Below are positions 52,774-62,577 of a stretch of 64,000 nucleotides of DNA, piece after piece. Positions within the stretch are counted from its first letter, which is position 1; each line of letters begins with the position of its first letter. The stretch comes from Pythium myriotylum (taxonomy: Eukaryota; Oomycota; Peronosporomycetes; Pythiales; Pythiaceae), in contig JALJCQ010000028.1 in the NCBI GenBank assembly GCA_023091665.1, positions 186,001 to 250,000 on the forward strand, read 5' to 3'. The position numbers and the translations under genes were made by a program. Under the pieces are notes generated by a model. The model was not told the origin of the DNA, did no database searches, and saw only the letters and a list, made by a program, of their open reading frames with translations.

Positions 52774-55700
52774 ATGGGACTCAATGAAGAGATCGCTGAG
52801 GCTACGAGGCTCGCGCGCCGCGAAAGTGAGGTCCACGAGGCCACGGAGCTGCTGCTTCCGCTCGCCAAGCGCTTCCGTGACGTTCTCACGACGCTCCGAC
52901 ACATCACAGAGCGCGAGAGCGAATGCGAGAGCAAGAGCGAGGGCGAGGGCGTGGCGCGCGAGACGCGAGAGACGGCGGAGAAGATCTTCGAGCAGGCCGT
53001 GAGGACCCTCGTGTACGTGGTGGGGAGACAGAAGACGCTGCCGCTAGCGTCGCGCGTGCTGGAGGCGGAGAGCCTGGCGAGGGCCGTGGCGGACTTGCAT
53101 GGTGTCAAGAACGAGAAGGGCGAGAGCGTGGGCGGGCTAGATGGCGTGCTGGCTGCGTTAGATGAGCAAGTGGACGAGAACAAGTGGCGTCGGCGGCTGG
53201 AGCAAGAGAAGCAAGAGCACGTGGATCTGCTGCGCGAGTCGATGAGAGAGGTGAGAGAAGTGCTGGAAGCAGATGAGTCGATGGCGCGCGAGACGATCGT
53301 GCTGCTGAAGCACGCGCAAGCGTATGGTCGCTGGAATGCACTGGCGGATGAGCTGTGGGCCATGGTGGAGCAATTCGCCGCACGGATGGACAATCAAGAT
53401 CACTTGCTGGAGTTGCCAGCGTGGTTCATCCCGGAGAGCGACATCGTGTTCCGTTCTCGGATGCTCGATCGAGGTGGCTTCGCGACCATCCACAACGCAA
53501 TGTGGGACGGTTGTAGTGTCGTGGTCAAGGTGGTGCAGGACATCAATATCCGTCAGACCAAGCAGCTGAAGCAGTTGGTGACGGAGGTGGAGATCGGATA
53601 TGGATTGTCCCATCCGCACGTGATCAAGATGTATGGCGCGTGCCATACGAGGTCACCGCCGCTGATCGTGTGCGAGTTCGCGAAGTACGGCAACATGAGC
53701 GACTATTTGCATCGGTATGGTGAGAAGGCACCAAAGTGGCGGTTGTTGTACGAGGCGGCATTGGGTTTGCAGTTTTTGCACAAGAACAAGATCGTTCATG
53801 GTGATATGAAGCTGAACAATATCTTGATCACGGGTGACGGCAAGGCGAAGGTGGGCGATTTTGGCTTGAGTCGCCGAAGAGAGTCGCAGGCAGTATCGTA
53901 TTTGTACAATGATGGTGGTGGCAGTGATGGTGGTGGTGCGATTCGATGGCGTGCACCGGAGTGTTTCCGCACGAAGCCGACGTTTGCGTCGGACGTGTAC
54001 TCGTTCGGGATGTGCATTTACGAGGCAATTGCAGGCGCGATTCCGTACGAGGAGGTGTGTTCAAACGACGTAGTGAAGCGTATGATCTGTGATGGCGAGT
54101 TGCCCCGTCGTCCGGATAGTGTGGATGACGAGGTGTGGGAGTTGATTGATAGATTGACGCGGTTGGATCCAGAGAGCCGATCAAGTTTGCGGAGCGTGGT
54201 GGGTGCGTTGAAGGAGTTGAGCAGTCGAGAGGATGTGGGTTCGTCTGGTGGTCTTGTTGCCACTCCGGATAGTGCATCGGCGATGAAGTCGCCAGCTTTG
54301 CCCGAGTGCATTGTTGGACGTGTGAAAGCAGAAGAAATTGTGGAGACAGAGGCGTTTGGGTCTGTGACCGAGGCCGTCGAGGCCCTGCGTCAGACTGGTG
54401 ACCCAGGCCGTCGACTACGCGCCTTGAAATGGGTGTTTCGAAACCGTGTTTGTGAAGAAACTTATGTTGAACTGGTTGATGAGGGAGGAATTCGTATTCT
54501 GAAACGCATTATCGAGAATCCGAACCAACCGTTTCGTCACAAGCTGTACGCGTATGCCTTGATGAGTGATGTCAACAACAAAGTAATGTCTCGCTCCATG
54601 ACAACTTTTGTGAGCCAGCTCAAAGCATTTCTGCATCATCCTGACGCTCGTGAACTAAATGCTCTACACGATCAGATGGACTGTGAGGCTTCTTTAGAGA
54701 ATCGCCTGGAAGCGATTGAGGTATTCTCGATTTTTTGCGAACACAGCATGCTTGACAATCCGGCCAATGTCAAGTTCATCCTAGTGGAGCTGCTTCGCAT
54801 GCTGAAGGAAAATGAACCTGAACTGAATGCAGCAGCAGCATGCGCATTATCCTGCTTGCCAAAAGCGGGTAACTCATGGTTCAATTTCTTTTTTCGAGAA
54901 GGTATGCGGCCATTAGTGTCGATGCTCAAATCCCACGTACACCGCAGCCGACAGTGTGCGTCCATCGCCCTTGCAGATCTGGCTGCTATTTGCCTCGAGA
55001 ATAGAGTTGCAATTGCGAAGATCGGGGGAATTGCTCCGTTGGTGGAGCTAGTCGAGACGGGCACAGACACGTGCAAGAGATGGGCTACTCATGCACTAGC
55101 TATTGTCTCCATTGATTCTTCCGAGACCAGCGCTGCAATCGCGAGAGCAGGCGGCATTGTCCCATTGGTAGCACTATTGAGAACCGGATCGGACGCAGTT
55201 AAGCAGCAGGCTGCTCGTGCACTGGGTAACATTGCTGCTAACTCGTGCGAGAATAGCGTAGCGATCGGAAAGGCAGACGGGATCTCTGCGTTGATGGATA
55301 TCGTGATGACTGGATCGGACCCATGTAAGGAAGTGGCCACGTGTGCTCTTGGCCGAATTGCTGGTAGCTCCCATGAGAACAGTGCCTCAATTGTGCACAC
55401 TGGTGGAATCGTGCCGTTGGTGGAACTTGCCAAGACAGACTCGGAAGAGTGCAAGCTTTGGGCCGCGCGAGCGCTGAGTAACGTTGCGCGTGACTCTGCC
55501 GACAGCAGAGAAAAGATCGCGGCACTTGGTGGGATTGTTCCGCTGATAGAACTTCTGTCGGCGGGATTGGACGAGTGCAAGGAAAACGCTGCATATGCAC
55601 TCGGCAGCGTCGCATGCGGCTCTGTCGAGACCAGCGCTGCAATCGCGAGAGCAGGCGGCATTGTCCCATTGGTAGCACTATTGAGAACCGGATCGGACGC

Positions 55701-56013
55701 AGTTAAGCAGCAGGCTGCTCGTGCACTGGGTAACATTGCTGCTAACTCGTGCGAGAATGGCGTAGCGATCGGAAAGGCAGACGGGATCTCTGCGTTGATG
55801 GATATCGTGATGACTGGATCGGACCCATGTAAGGAAGCTGCTGTGTATGCGCTCTGGTCGCTGAGCTCGAATTCGAGCGTTGCAAAGAATATCGTTGACG
55901 CTGGAGCAGTGACAGTATTGAAGAACTATCGTGATGACCATCGGTTCGGAGGACACGCGAAGTCGACCCTGAAGAACCTCGGCTATGGAGGATTTCTGGG
56001 ACTCTTCAAGTAG
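52774..56013 (+). CDS. K7: TKL-like kinase / ARM-repeat protein (1079 aa), intact
   Basis: ATG 52774 (MGLNEEIAEATRLARRESE). Helical N-terminus; kinase with DRGGFATIHNAMW, VVVKVV, IVHGDMKLNN, VGDFGLSRR, RWRAPECF; linker diverged from K2/K5/K6; about eight ARM units; cap HAKSTLKNLGYGGFLGLFK, TAG stop. From DYLHRYGEKAPKWR to LKELSSRE the protein is identical to K8 apart from two residues (Gly/Ala and Lys/Thr in ILITGDGKAK), then diverges sharply. Within the array, the two units starting ETSAAIARAGGIVPLVALLR are repeated 504 bp apart (55123 and 55627), i.e. a four-unit step. The catalytic loop is HGD. Confidence 0.9.
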   Translation: MGLNEEIAEATRLARRESEVHEATELLLPLAKRFRDVLTTLRHITERESECESKSEGEGVARETRETAEKIFEQAVRTLVYVVGRQKTLPLASRVLEAESLARAVADLHGVKNEKGESVGGLDGVLAALDEQVDENKWRRRLEQEKQEHVDLLRESMREVREVLEADESMARETIVLLKHAQAYGRWNALADELWAMVEQFAARMDNQDHLLELPAWFIPESDIVFRSRMLDRGGFATIHNAMWDGCSVVVKVVQDINIRQTKQLKQLVTEVEIGYGLSHPHVIKMYGACHTRSPPLIVCEFAKYGNMSDYLHRYGEKAPKWRLLYEAALGLQFLHKNKIVHGDMKLNNILITGDGKAKVGDFGLSRRRESQAVSYLYNDGGGSDGGGAIRWRAPECFRTKPTFASDVYSFGMCIYEAIAGAIPYEEVCSNDVVKRMICDGELPRRPDSVDDEVWELIDRLTRLDPESRSSLRSVVGALKELSSREDVGSSGGLVATPDSASAMKSPALPECIVGRVKAEEIVETEAFGSVTEAVEALRQTGDPGRRLRALKWVFRNRVCEETYVELVDEGGIRILKRIIENPNQPFRHKLYAYALMSDVNNKVMSRSMTTFVSQLKAFLHHPDARELNALHDQMDCEASLENRLEAIEVFSIFCEHSMLDNPANVKFILVELLRMLKENEPELNAAAACALSCLPKAGNSWFNFFFREGMRPLVSMLKSHVHRSRQCASIALADLAAICLENRVAIAKIGGIAPLVELVETGTDTCKRWATHALAIVSIDSSETSAAIARAGGIVPLVALLRTGSDAVKQQAARALGNIAANSCENSVAIGKADGISALMDIVMTGSDPCKEVATCALGRIAGSSHENSASIVHTGGIVPLVELAKTDSEECKLWAARALSNVARDSADSREKIAALGGIVPLIELLSAGLDECKENAAYALGSVACGSVETSAAIARAGGIVPLVALLRTGSDAVKQQAARALGNIAANSCENGVAIGKADGISALMDIVMTGSDPCKEAAVYALWSLSSNSSVAKNIVDAGAVTVLKNYRDDHRFGGHAKSTLKNLGYGGFLGLFK

Positions 56014-56869
56014 CCAGGCTGATGCAGTCGGTCACAGACGATAGCGGCCCATGTCAGTGCCGCATTTGACTCGTTCACCACAAGTGCACCGCAATATTAT
56101 TGCTCGCTTTCAATTGTAGGGCCGAAAAGAGGGCTTTGATGCAAGGGAAAAGATGAATCGGAGGAGCTGGCAGAATGACTCGTGCAGTTAGTGATGGTAA
56201 TGGTCGAGCCAACGGCGTTCGAGTGACCCGATCGCCAATCCGGAGAAGTTTCCAAAGAGCAGCGTTTGTCTTCCTAGGTTTATAAAACAACTAACATCGA
56301 TCATTCCCAACCGCAATCATCTCTTTGCGGAACCGAGGTCTCGCTCTCTGATCCATCAACCATCAGGCTGCGGAGTGCCAGAGTAACCCGTCGGAGTCAT
56401 TGCGTACCAGAACAACGAAACGTTGTACACCAATGTTCTTGTAGAATGTGTACAGCGTCAGCCCCGCGATTCGATCGTAATTCCGTCGCCTGTGTGTGAG
56501 AAGTGGGCCCAAAAATCGGAACTGACCAATGCCTGCAACGTCGCAGTATCGAGTAAGTGGTGACGGCACTTGACGAGATCGCCGTGGTAAGCTCATGTTA
56601 ACCGGAAGCTACTATGTACGAGGTAAATGGCGGTTGGTGTTGGGAACGGTCTCAACGAGGTCACTCTCGAAGATGCTGTTGGGCACGGCTCATGGGAGAT
56701 TGTGTGAACGAGGGATGAGGTGCTACGTTCTCAGTAATCTGGCGTGCGAGATGCGAATCATCACCGAGCGCATAAGAGAAAGGCGTAAATGAGCTGATCT
56801 CAGAGTTCCTCTGTCTCCAACATCCACTTGTGGATCTTTTTGCAGCAGTAGTTTACTGTATTTTAGTGA
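56014..56869. other. Intergenic between K7 and K8, nothing recognised
   Basis: No coding signal or RNA gene could be supported. The K8 promoter block begins at ~56,870. Confidence 0.45.
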
Positions 56870-57068
56870 TCTACAGAACTCTCTCCTTTCTGTCGGTGAG
56901 TCCAGCGAGTCACCCAGCCCAACTGATTCACTTCCCATCCCCCTATCATCTTACCTCAGTATCTCTCGCTTCCTCCACCCACTCCAAACACTCCCTCTCT
57001 ACTCATCTACGCGACCTCTTCCCTCCTCCTTTCCCAGCAGCAAACGAGACCTCCCACCGAAGAACAGC
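56870..57068 (+). promoter_or_regulatory. Kinase-family promoter/leader block (K8 copy)
   Basis: CAGAACTCTCTCCTTTCTGT, CGGTGAGTCCAGCGAGTCAC and CTGATTCACTTCCCATCCCC are present in the same order as for K5 and K6. The similarity starts abruptly at ~56,872. Confidence 0.55.
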
Positions 57069-57173
57069 ATGGCCCCGCACTCCCCGACGCTCTCGGTCCC
57101 TCCGAGCTTCCGTCTCATAACAAAACAGGACGCGGTGGTCTCTGCATCCACCGCCAGTCTCTCTTGCTCGTAG
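57069..57173 (+). CDS. Conserved upstream ORF of K8 (34 codons)
   Basis: MAPHSPTLSVPPSFRLITKQ to SLSCS, then TAG where K5/K6 have TGG. The gap to the K8 start (57235) is 61 nt. Same short form as K1. Confidence 0.45.
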   Translation: MAPHSPTLSVPPSFRLITKQDAVVSASTASLSCS

Positions 57174-57234
57174 GCTCTGCGTCTTCGGCTGCTTTGTGCT
57201 GCTGGTGGTTGACTCGCCGTGGTATTGGTCTCCG

Positions 57235-60200
57235 ATGGGACTCGACGACGACATCGCCGAGGCGTTGAAGCTCGCGCGCCGCGAAAGTGAGGTCCACGAG
57301 GCCACGGAGCTGCTGCTTCCGCTCGCCAAGCGCTTCCGCGACGTTCTCGCAACGCTCCGACACACCACAGAGAGCGAGAGCGAGGGCGTGGCACGCGAGA
57401 CGCGAGAGAAGGCGGAGAAGATCTTGGAGCAGGCCGTGGGGACGCTCGTGTACGTGGTGGGGAGACAGAAGGCGCTGCCGCTGGCGTCGCGCGTGCTGGA
57501 GGCGGAGAGCCTGGCGAGAGCCGTGGCGGAGTTGCATGGTGAGAAGAACGAGAAGGGTGAGGTCGTGGGCGGGCTAGATGGCGTGCTGGCTGCGCTGGGC
57601 GAACGCGTGGATGAGAATAAGTGGCGTCGGCGGTTGGAGCAAGAGAAGCGAGAGCACGTGGATCTGCTGCGCGAATCCATCAGCGATGTGAGAGAAGTCC
57701 TGGGAGCAGATGAGTCGATGGCGCGCGAGACGATCGTGCTGCTGAAGCACGCGCAAGCGTACGGTCGCTGGAATGCACTCGCGGATGAGCTGTGGGGCAT
57801 GGTGGAGCCATTCGCCGCACGGATGGACAATCAAGATCACTTGCTGGAGTTGCCAGCGTGGTTCATCCCGGAGAGCGACATCGTGTTCCGTTCTCGGATG
57901 CTCGATCGAGGTGGGTTCGCGACCATCCACAACGCAATGTGGGACGGTTGTAGTGTCGTGGTCAAGGTGGTGCAGGACATCAATATCCGTCAGACCAAGC
58001 AGCTGAAGCAGTTGGTGACGGAGGTGGAGATCGGATATGGATTGTCCCATCCGCACGTGATCAAGATGTATGGCGCGTGCCACACGCGGTCGCCGCCGCT
58101 GATCGTGTGCGAGTTCGCGAAGTACGGCAACATGAGCGACTATTTGCATCGGTATGGTGAGAAGGCACCAAAGTGGCGGTTGTTGTACGAGGCGGCATTG
58201 GGTTTGCAGTTTTTGCACAAGAACAAGATTGTCCATGGTGATATGAAGCTGAACAATATCTTGATCACGGCTGACGGCACGGCAAAGGTGGGCGATTTTG
58301 GTTTGAGTCGCCGAAGAGAGTCGCAGGCAGTATCGTATTTGTACAATGATGGTGGTGGCAGTGATGGTGGTGGTGCGATTCGATGGCGTGCACCGGAGTG
58401 TTTCCGCACGAAGCCGACGTTTGCGTCGGACGTGTACTCGTTCGGGATGTGCATTTACGAGGCAATTGCAGGCGCGATTCCGTACGAGGAGGTGTGTTCA
58501 AACGACGTAGTGAAGCGTATGATCTGTGATGGCGAGTTGCCCCGTCGTCCGGATAGTGTGGATGACGAGGTGTGGGAGTTGATTGATAGATTGACGCGGT
58601 TGGATCCAGAGAGCCGATCAAGTTTGCGGAGCGTGGTGGGTGCGTTGAAGGAGTTGAGCAGTCGAGAGAATTTGTGTTTGTCCGGTACTCTTTTTGCCAC
58701 TGTGGAAAGCGCTTTGATGAGAAAGTCGACTGTTTCATCCCTATCTATCATTGCGTGTGGGAATTCAAACGAAGTTGTGGAGACTGATGTGTTTGGATCT
58801 GTGTCCGAGGCAGTCGAAGCGCTGCGTCAGGCTGAGGACCCAGTGCGTCAACTGCGAGCTCTCAAGTGGATGTTTCGGAACGCCATTCGACGTGAGACAT
58901 ACTCTCAACTGTATAGCGATGGTGGAATCCCCCTTCTAAAACGGATCGCGGAGAACATGGAGGCTCCATTCGTGTTCAAGCTTTGCGCATTTGACGTATT
59001 GGACAGTATCAACAACACAGTGCTATCTGGCTCCATGACAACTCTTGTGAAGCAGATCAAAGCGGCTTTGCACCGGCCAGATGAGATCGAGTTGTCTGCT
59101 CTGTACGATCAGATAACGGATGAGACATCTCATGAGGGTCGACTGGAAGCGATTGAACTATTCTCGATATGTTGTGAACAGAATTTGATTGATTGTGAGA
59201 TCGACGTGAATCACATTGTGTTGGAGCTGCTTCGGTTGTTGAAAGTTGACGACGCTCAAGTGAATGCGACAGCAGCGTATGCATTGGGTTACGCCGCCAA
59301 TGGAAGTATGGCGAGAAGTGCATTATTACGAGAATCGATCAGGCCATTGGTGTCCATGCTTCAGTTCAGTGAACATCGCAGCAGACAGTGTGCGTCTTTC
59401 GCTCTGGGAAACCTTGCCGCTCACTCTTCCGAGAGCCGTGTTGCAATCGCGAAAGCTGGCGGGATCCCTCCGTTGATTGAACTGCTGAAAACGGGATCGG
59501 ATACTTGCAAACAACAGGCCGCGGGTACGCTAGGTCGGGTCGCTTTTAACTCCCCTGAGAACAGAGTTGCTATCGCAAAAGCAAGCGGGATTGTTCCGTT
59601 GGTGGAACTCTTGAAGACGGGATCTGATGCGTGCAAACAACGGGTCGCGCGTGCACTCGGTCACGTCGCGGCTAACTCTTCTGAGAACAGTGTTGCTATC
59701 GCGAGGGCTGGTGCGATTGTTCTGTTGGTTGAACTGCTCAAGACGGGATCGGATGCTGGCAAACAAAGGGCTGCGTATGCACTCGGTAACGTCGCGGCTA
59801 TCTCTTCTGAGAACAGAGTTTCTATCTCAAGGGCTGGTGCAATTGTTTTGTTGGTTGATCTGTTGATTACTGGGACGGAACCATCCAAGGAACGGGCCGC
59901 GAATGCACTCGGTAATATCGCGGCTAACTCTCCCGATAACAGTGTTGCTGTCGCAAAGGCTGGTGGAATTGCTCCATTGGTGGAACTACTGAAGACAGGA
60001 TCGGATGCGTGCAAACAATGGGCCACTTATGCACTCGGTAACGTTGGAGGCAACTCTCCCGAGAACAGCGCTGCTATCGCGAAAGCTGGCGGGATTGTTT
60101 TATTGGTGAACCTGGTGAAGACAGGATCAAATGCATGCAAACAACAGGCATCGTATACACTTGGCCAGGTAGCAGTTGACTGTTCTGAGAACAGAGTTGC

Positions 60201-60699
60201 AATCGCAAAAGCTGGTGGGATCGTTCCGTTGGTGGAACTACTGAAGACGAGATCGGACAAGTGCAAGGAACGGGCCGCGAATGCACTCAGTAAGGTTGCC
60301 TTGAACTCCCCTGAGAACAGTGCTGCGATCGCAAAGGCAGGTGCGATTGTTCCGTTGGTGGAATTGTTGAAGACGGGATCCGATGTGTGCAAACAACAGG
60401 CAGCAAGTGCACTCGGTAACGTCAGTGGCAACTCCTCGGGAAACCGCGTCGCCATCGCGGAAGCTGGCGGGATCGTTCCGTTAGTGGAGCTCGTGAAGAC
60501 AGGACCAGAAGGATGCAGGTTTGAGGCCGCGTACGTTCTCTCTATGATCAGTTTGGAGTCGTCGATCGCGAAGGAAATTGTAGTCGCGGGTGTGGTGGCC
60601 GTGCTCAAGAACCTTCGCGATGACACGCGTATTGGCACACACGCGAAGACGATTCTGAAGAACCTCGGTTATGGAGGTATCTGGGGGATCTTGTCGTGA
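57235..60699 (+). CDS. K8: TKL-like kinase / ARM-repeat protein (1154 aa), intact
   Basis: ATG 57235 (MGLDDDIAEALKLARRESE). Helical region to ~215; kinase with DRGGFATIHNAMW, VVVKVV, IVHGDMKLNN, VGDFGLSRR, RWRAPECF; linker distinct from K7 (ETDVFGSVSEAVEALRQAED); about ten ARM units (AHSSESRVAIAKAGGIPPLI first); cap HAKTILKNLGYGGIWGILS and TGA. Units are moderately diverged in DNA, so this array has not been homogenised recently. Convergent with the PAP-B fragment at 61150-61854, the same neighbour that K2 and K6 have. Confidence 0.9.
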   Translation: MGLDDDIAEALKLARRESEVHEATELLLPLAKRFRDVLATLRHTTESESEGVARETREKAEKILEQAVGTLVYVVGRQKALPLASRVLEAESLARAVAELHGEKNEKGEVVGGLDGVLAALGERVDENKWRRRLEQEKREHVDLLRESISDVREVLGADESMARETIVLLKHAQAYGRWNALADELWGMVEPFAARMDNQDHLLELPAWFIPESDIVFRSRMLDRGGFATIHNAMWDGCSVVVKVVQDINIRQTKQLKQLVTEVEIGYGLSHPHVIKMYGACHTRSPPLIVCEFAKYGNMSDYLHRYGEKAPKWRLLYEAALGLQFLHKNKIVHGDMKLNNILITADGTAKVGDFGLSRRRESQAVSYLYNDGGGSDGGGAIRWRAPECFRTKPTFASDVYSFGMCIYEAIAGAIPYEEVCSNDVVKRMICDGELPRRPDSVDDEVWELIDRLTRLDPESRSSLRSVVGALKELSSRENLCLSGTLFATVESALMRKSTVSSLSIIACGNSNEVVETDVFGSVSEAVEALRQAEDPVRQLRALKWMFRNAIRRETYSQLYSDGGIPLLKRIAENMEAPFVFKLCAFDVLDSINNTVLSGSMTTLVKQIKAALHRPDEIELSALYDQITDETSHEGRLEAIELFSICCEQNLIDCEIDVNHIVLELLRLLKVDDAQVNATAAYALGYAANGSMARSALLRESIRPLVSMLQFSEHRSRQCASFALGNLAAHSSESRVAIAKAGGIPPLIELLKTGSDTCKQQAAGTLGRVAFNSPENRVAIAKASGIVPLVELLKTGSDACKQRVARALGHVAANSSENSVAIARAGAIVLLVELLKTGSDAGKQRAAYALGNVAAISSENRVSISRAGAIVLLVDLLITGTEPSKERAANALGNIAANSPDNSVAVAKAGGIAPLVELLKTGSDACKQWATYALGNVGGNSPENSAAIAKAGGIVLLVNLVKTGSNACKQQASYTLGQVAVDCSENRVAIAKAGGIVPLVELLKTRSDKCKERAANALSKVALNSPENSAAIAKAGAIVPLVELLKTGSDVCKQQAASALGNVSGNSSGNRVAIAEAGGIVPLVELVKTGPEGCRFEAAYVLSMISLESSIAKEIVVAGVVAVLKNLRDDTRIGTHAKTILKNLGYGGIWGILS

Positions 60700-61149
60700 T
60701 CTGCATTAGCGTACGTAGCGAGGCGGAGCCATTTGAAGCTGTTCGTCTTCGTTATCTTTGGGACGCTCTTACGTTGCAAACGAACTCGAGCAGAGATCGT
60801 CGACTAGTCGGGTCTGAGTCACCACACGCCACTTTTTCATCGAAGGTGGCTGGCGAGTTCGTATGATTTCTGCGCTCGCTGAGGCAACCGCAACTGACAA
60901 CCGTGCACGGGGTGTATTATCCTCGATCGTTGCTCCAGTCTTGCCCAGTGATCGAAGTGAATAGTTGAAGATAACGGCAACACATGAGTGTTTCGTAAAC
61001 TCCAATGTTGAACCGTTCTGCGACGAGCTTGACAAAGAGATCGATCACCTCGACTGCTGAGTTGCAAGAGCATGTATGAAGCGACAAGAGAGGCTCAAGT
61101 ACTCGACTCTCTGTGGAACACATTGCAATATTGCTTCACACCAAGAGTA
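60700..61149. other. 3' flank of K8
   Basis: It shares the TCTTTGGGACGCTCT motif (with K5) and GAGGCAACCGCAACTGACAA with the trailers of K6 and K2. No gene seen. Confidence 0.5.
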
Positions 61150-61854
61150 TTTCGAACAATGCCAGAAGTTCATACGAGGTCTATACAGCATTCCTGGCTC
61201 GCGAAAGTACCGAGCAGACTCGACCGTGACTGACGCGCCACACTTATCGCTTGCTCGATACGTCGTCGCGTCTGCTCGTGCCTTCTTGTGCAATTTTCAA
61301 AAAAAAAAAACATACCACACGAAAGGCTCGTGACAAGCTGCACTGATCCAAGAAACGCAAAACTCGGTCAGATCCTCAGTCATGGCATGGTGGACTTGTT
61401 CTGGCTCGGTTGGTCCCGTTTGAAACATTACACATTTGCTCTCCGCAAGCTTCGCGTAGGTCACCGACGAGTCCACGGACGCGAAGAACCGGAACTGCCA
61501 CACGCAGCGCATGTTCGTGAGCGGCCCGAACGGCACCGAGTCGACGCTTTTTCCGCCGGTCCCTCGTCAGTCAATGAAGTCGTGGTCTGCGGACAGCGAG
61601 GTCTCATCGTCCATGCAGTATGCGCCGACCCAGTCGTTCTCGTTCCTTGGTCGTCCTTGCACCTAGTACAAGACCGTGAGCTTGTCCATGTGGTCGATCG
61701 TCGTGCTCGACACACGCAAGTCGCTCGCGGCACTGCATCCAATCGCACTGCGTCGGTGTCTTCCCATCGCGCGACTCGTTCTCGAAAGGCCGTGAAGAGC
61801 GGATTCGTGGGCGCTTGGTCTCCGTCGGCAAAGCTGCAGCGCGACAAAGCACAC
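61150..61854 (-). pseudogene. PAP subfamily B, truncated and frameshifted copy without N-terminus
   Basis: The minus strand reads SRCSFADGDQAPTNPLFTAF, ARWEDTDAVRLDAVPR, a frameshift near 61715, then FGPLTNMRCVWQFRFFASVD and FREPGML near 61,200, where homology ends at the breakpoint shared with the other truncated copies. The signal peptide region is replaced by unrelated sequence from ~61,855. A run of ten A at 61302-61311 causes a further shift. Confidence 0.8.
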
Positions 61855-62577
61855 GTCGGAGCGTTCTACTCGGTGCTGGCGACTCGCCTCGATGGGGTTT
61901 TCAACGATGTATCAGGTCGAGCTCAATACTCGTTTCCCTTCTCTTGGGGCTAAAATTGCTTATCATCCCAAATTAAACCATTTTGTTCACACTCGGCTTC
62001 GACCTTCATTGATATATAGCAGTTCCACGAGAAGAGCAGATCGAGAAATCTTGGAACTTTGAAGGAGCTCTATCACCACGATCGGAAAAATTTGGGAATA
62101 GGAATCCATCACCTCACGGACGATTTGCTGCGAAGGAGCTGTTTGCACACTCAGATTGAAATAAACAACGTCGCGATGTGCAAAGCACCACTGCAGTAAT
62201 GCACATCCAAATTACGGTAGCAAGCGAGCAGTTTGATGTAATTTGTCGACCACGAAGAATTTCTGCTGCCAGCATCAACGGCCATCAACCTCGCGATCCA
62301 TTCTATCTCTGTTATCGACACGTGAATGGTCCTCGCGCCAGACCGCCGATGATGGACACCGCATCGACGACTAATCCGCAGTCCAAACTCCCAAGAAGGG
62401 TGCTCACGGCATCTCCGATCGACTGACACGGAGCTTGCCCTTGATCACTTTTCACAAGTAGAATGCCGGCGTGTCTGCCTGGAGACGTGCGCTTTCTGAA
62501 GATGCGCGTATCAAAATTCGCGGGGAGACATAGTGGGACGACTGCCTCAAATCAGACACCGCCGCTGCCTCGAGTCT
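61855..62577. other. Intergenic, nothing recognised
   Basis: No gene or RNA is supported. A 92-codon minus-strand frame (62429-62151) has no recognisable motif and no paralogue here. Confidence 0.4.
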
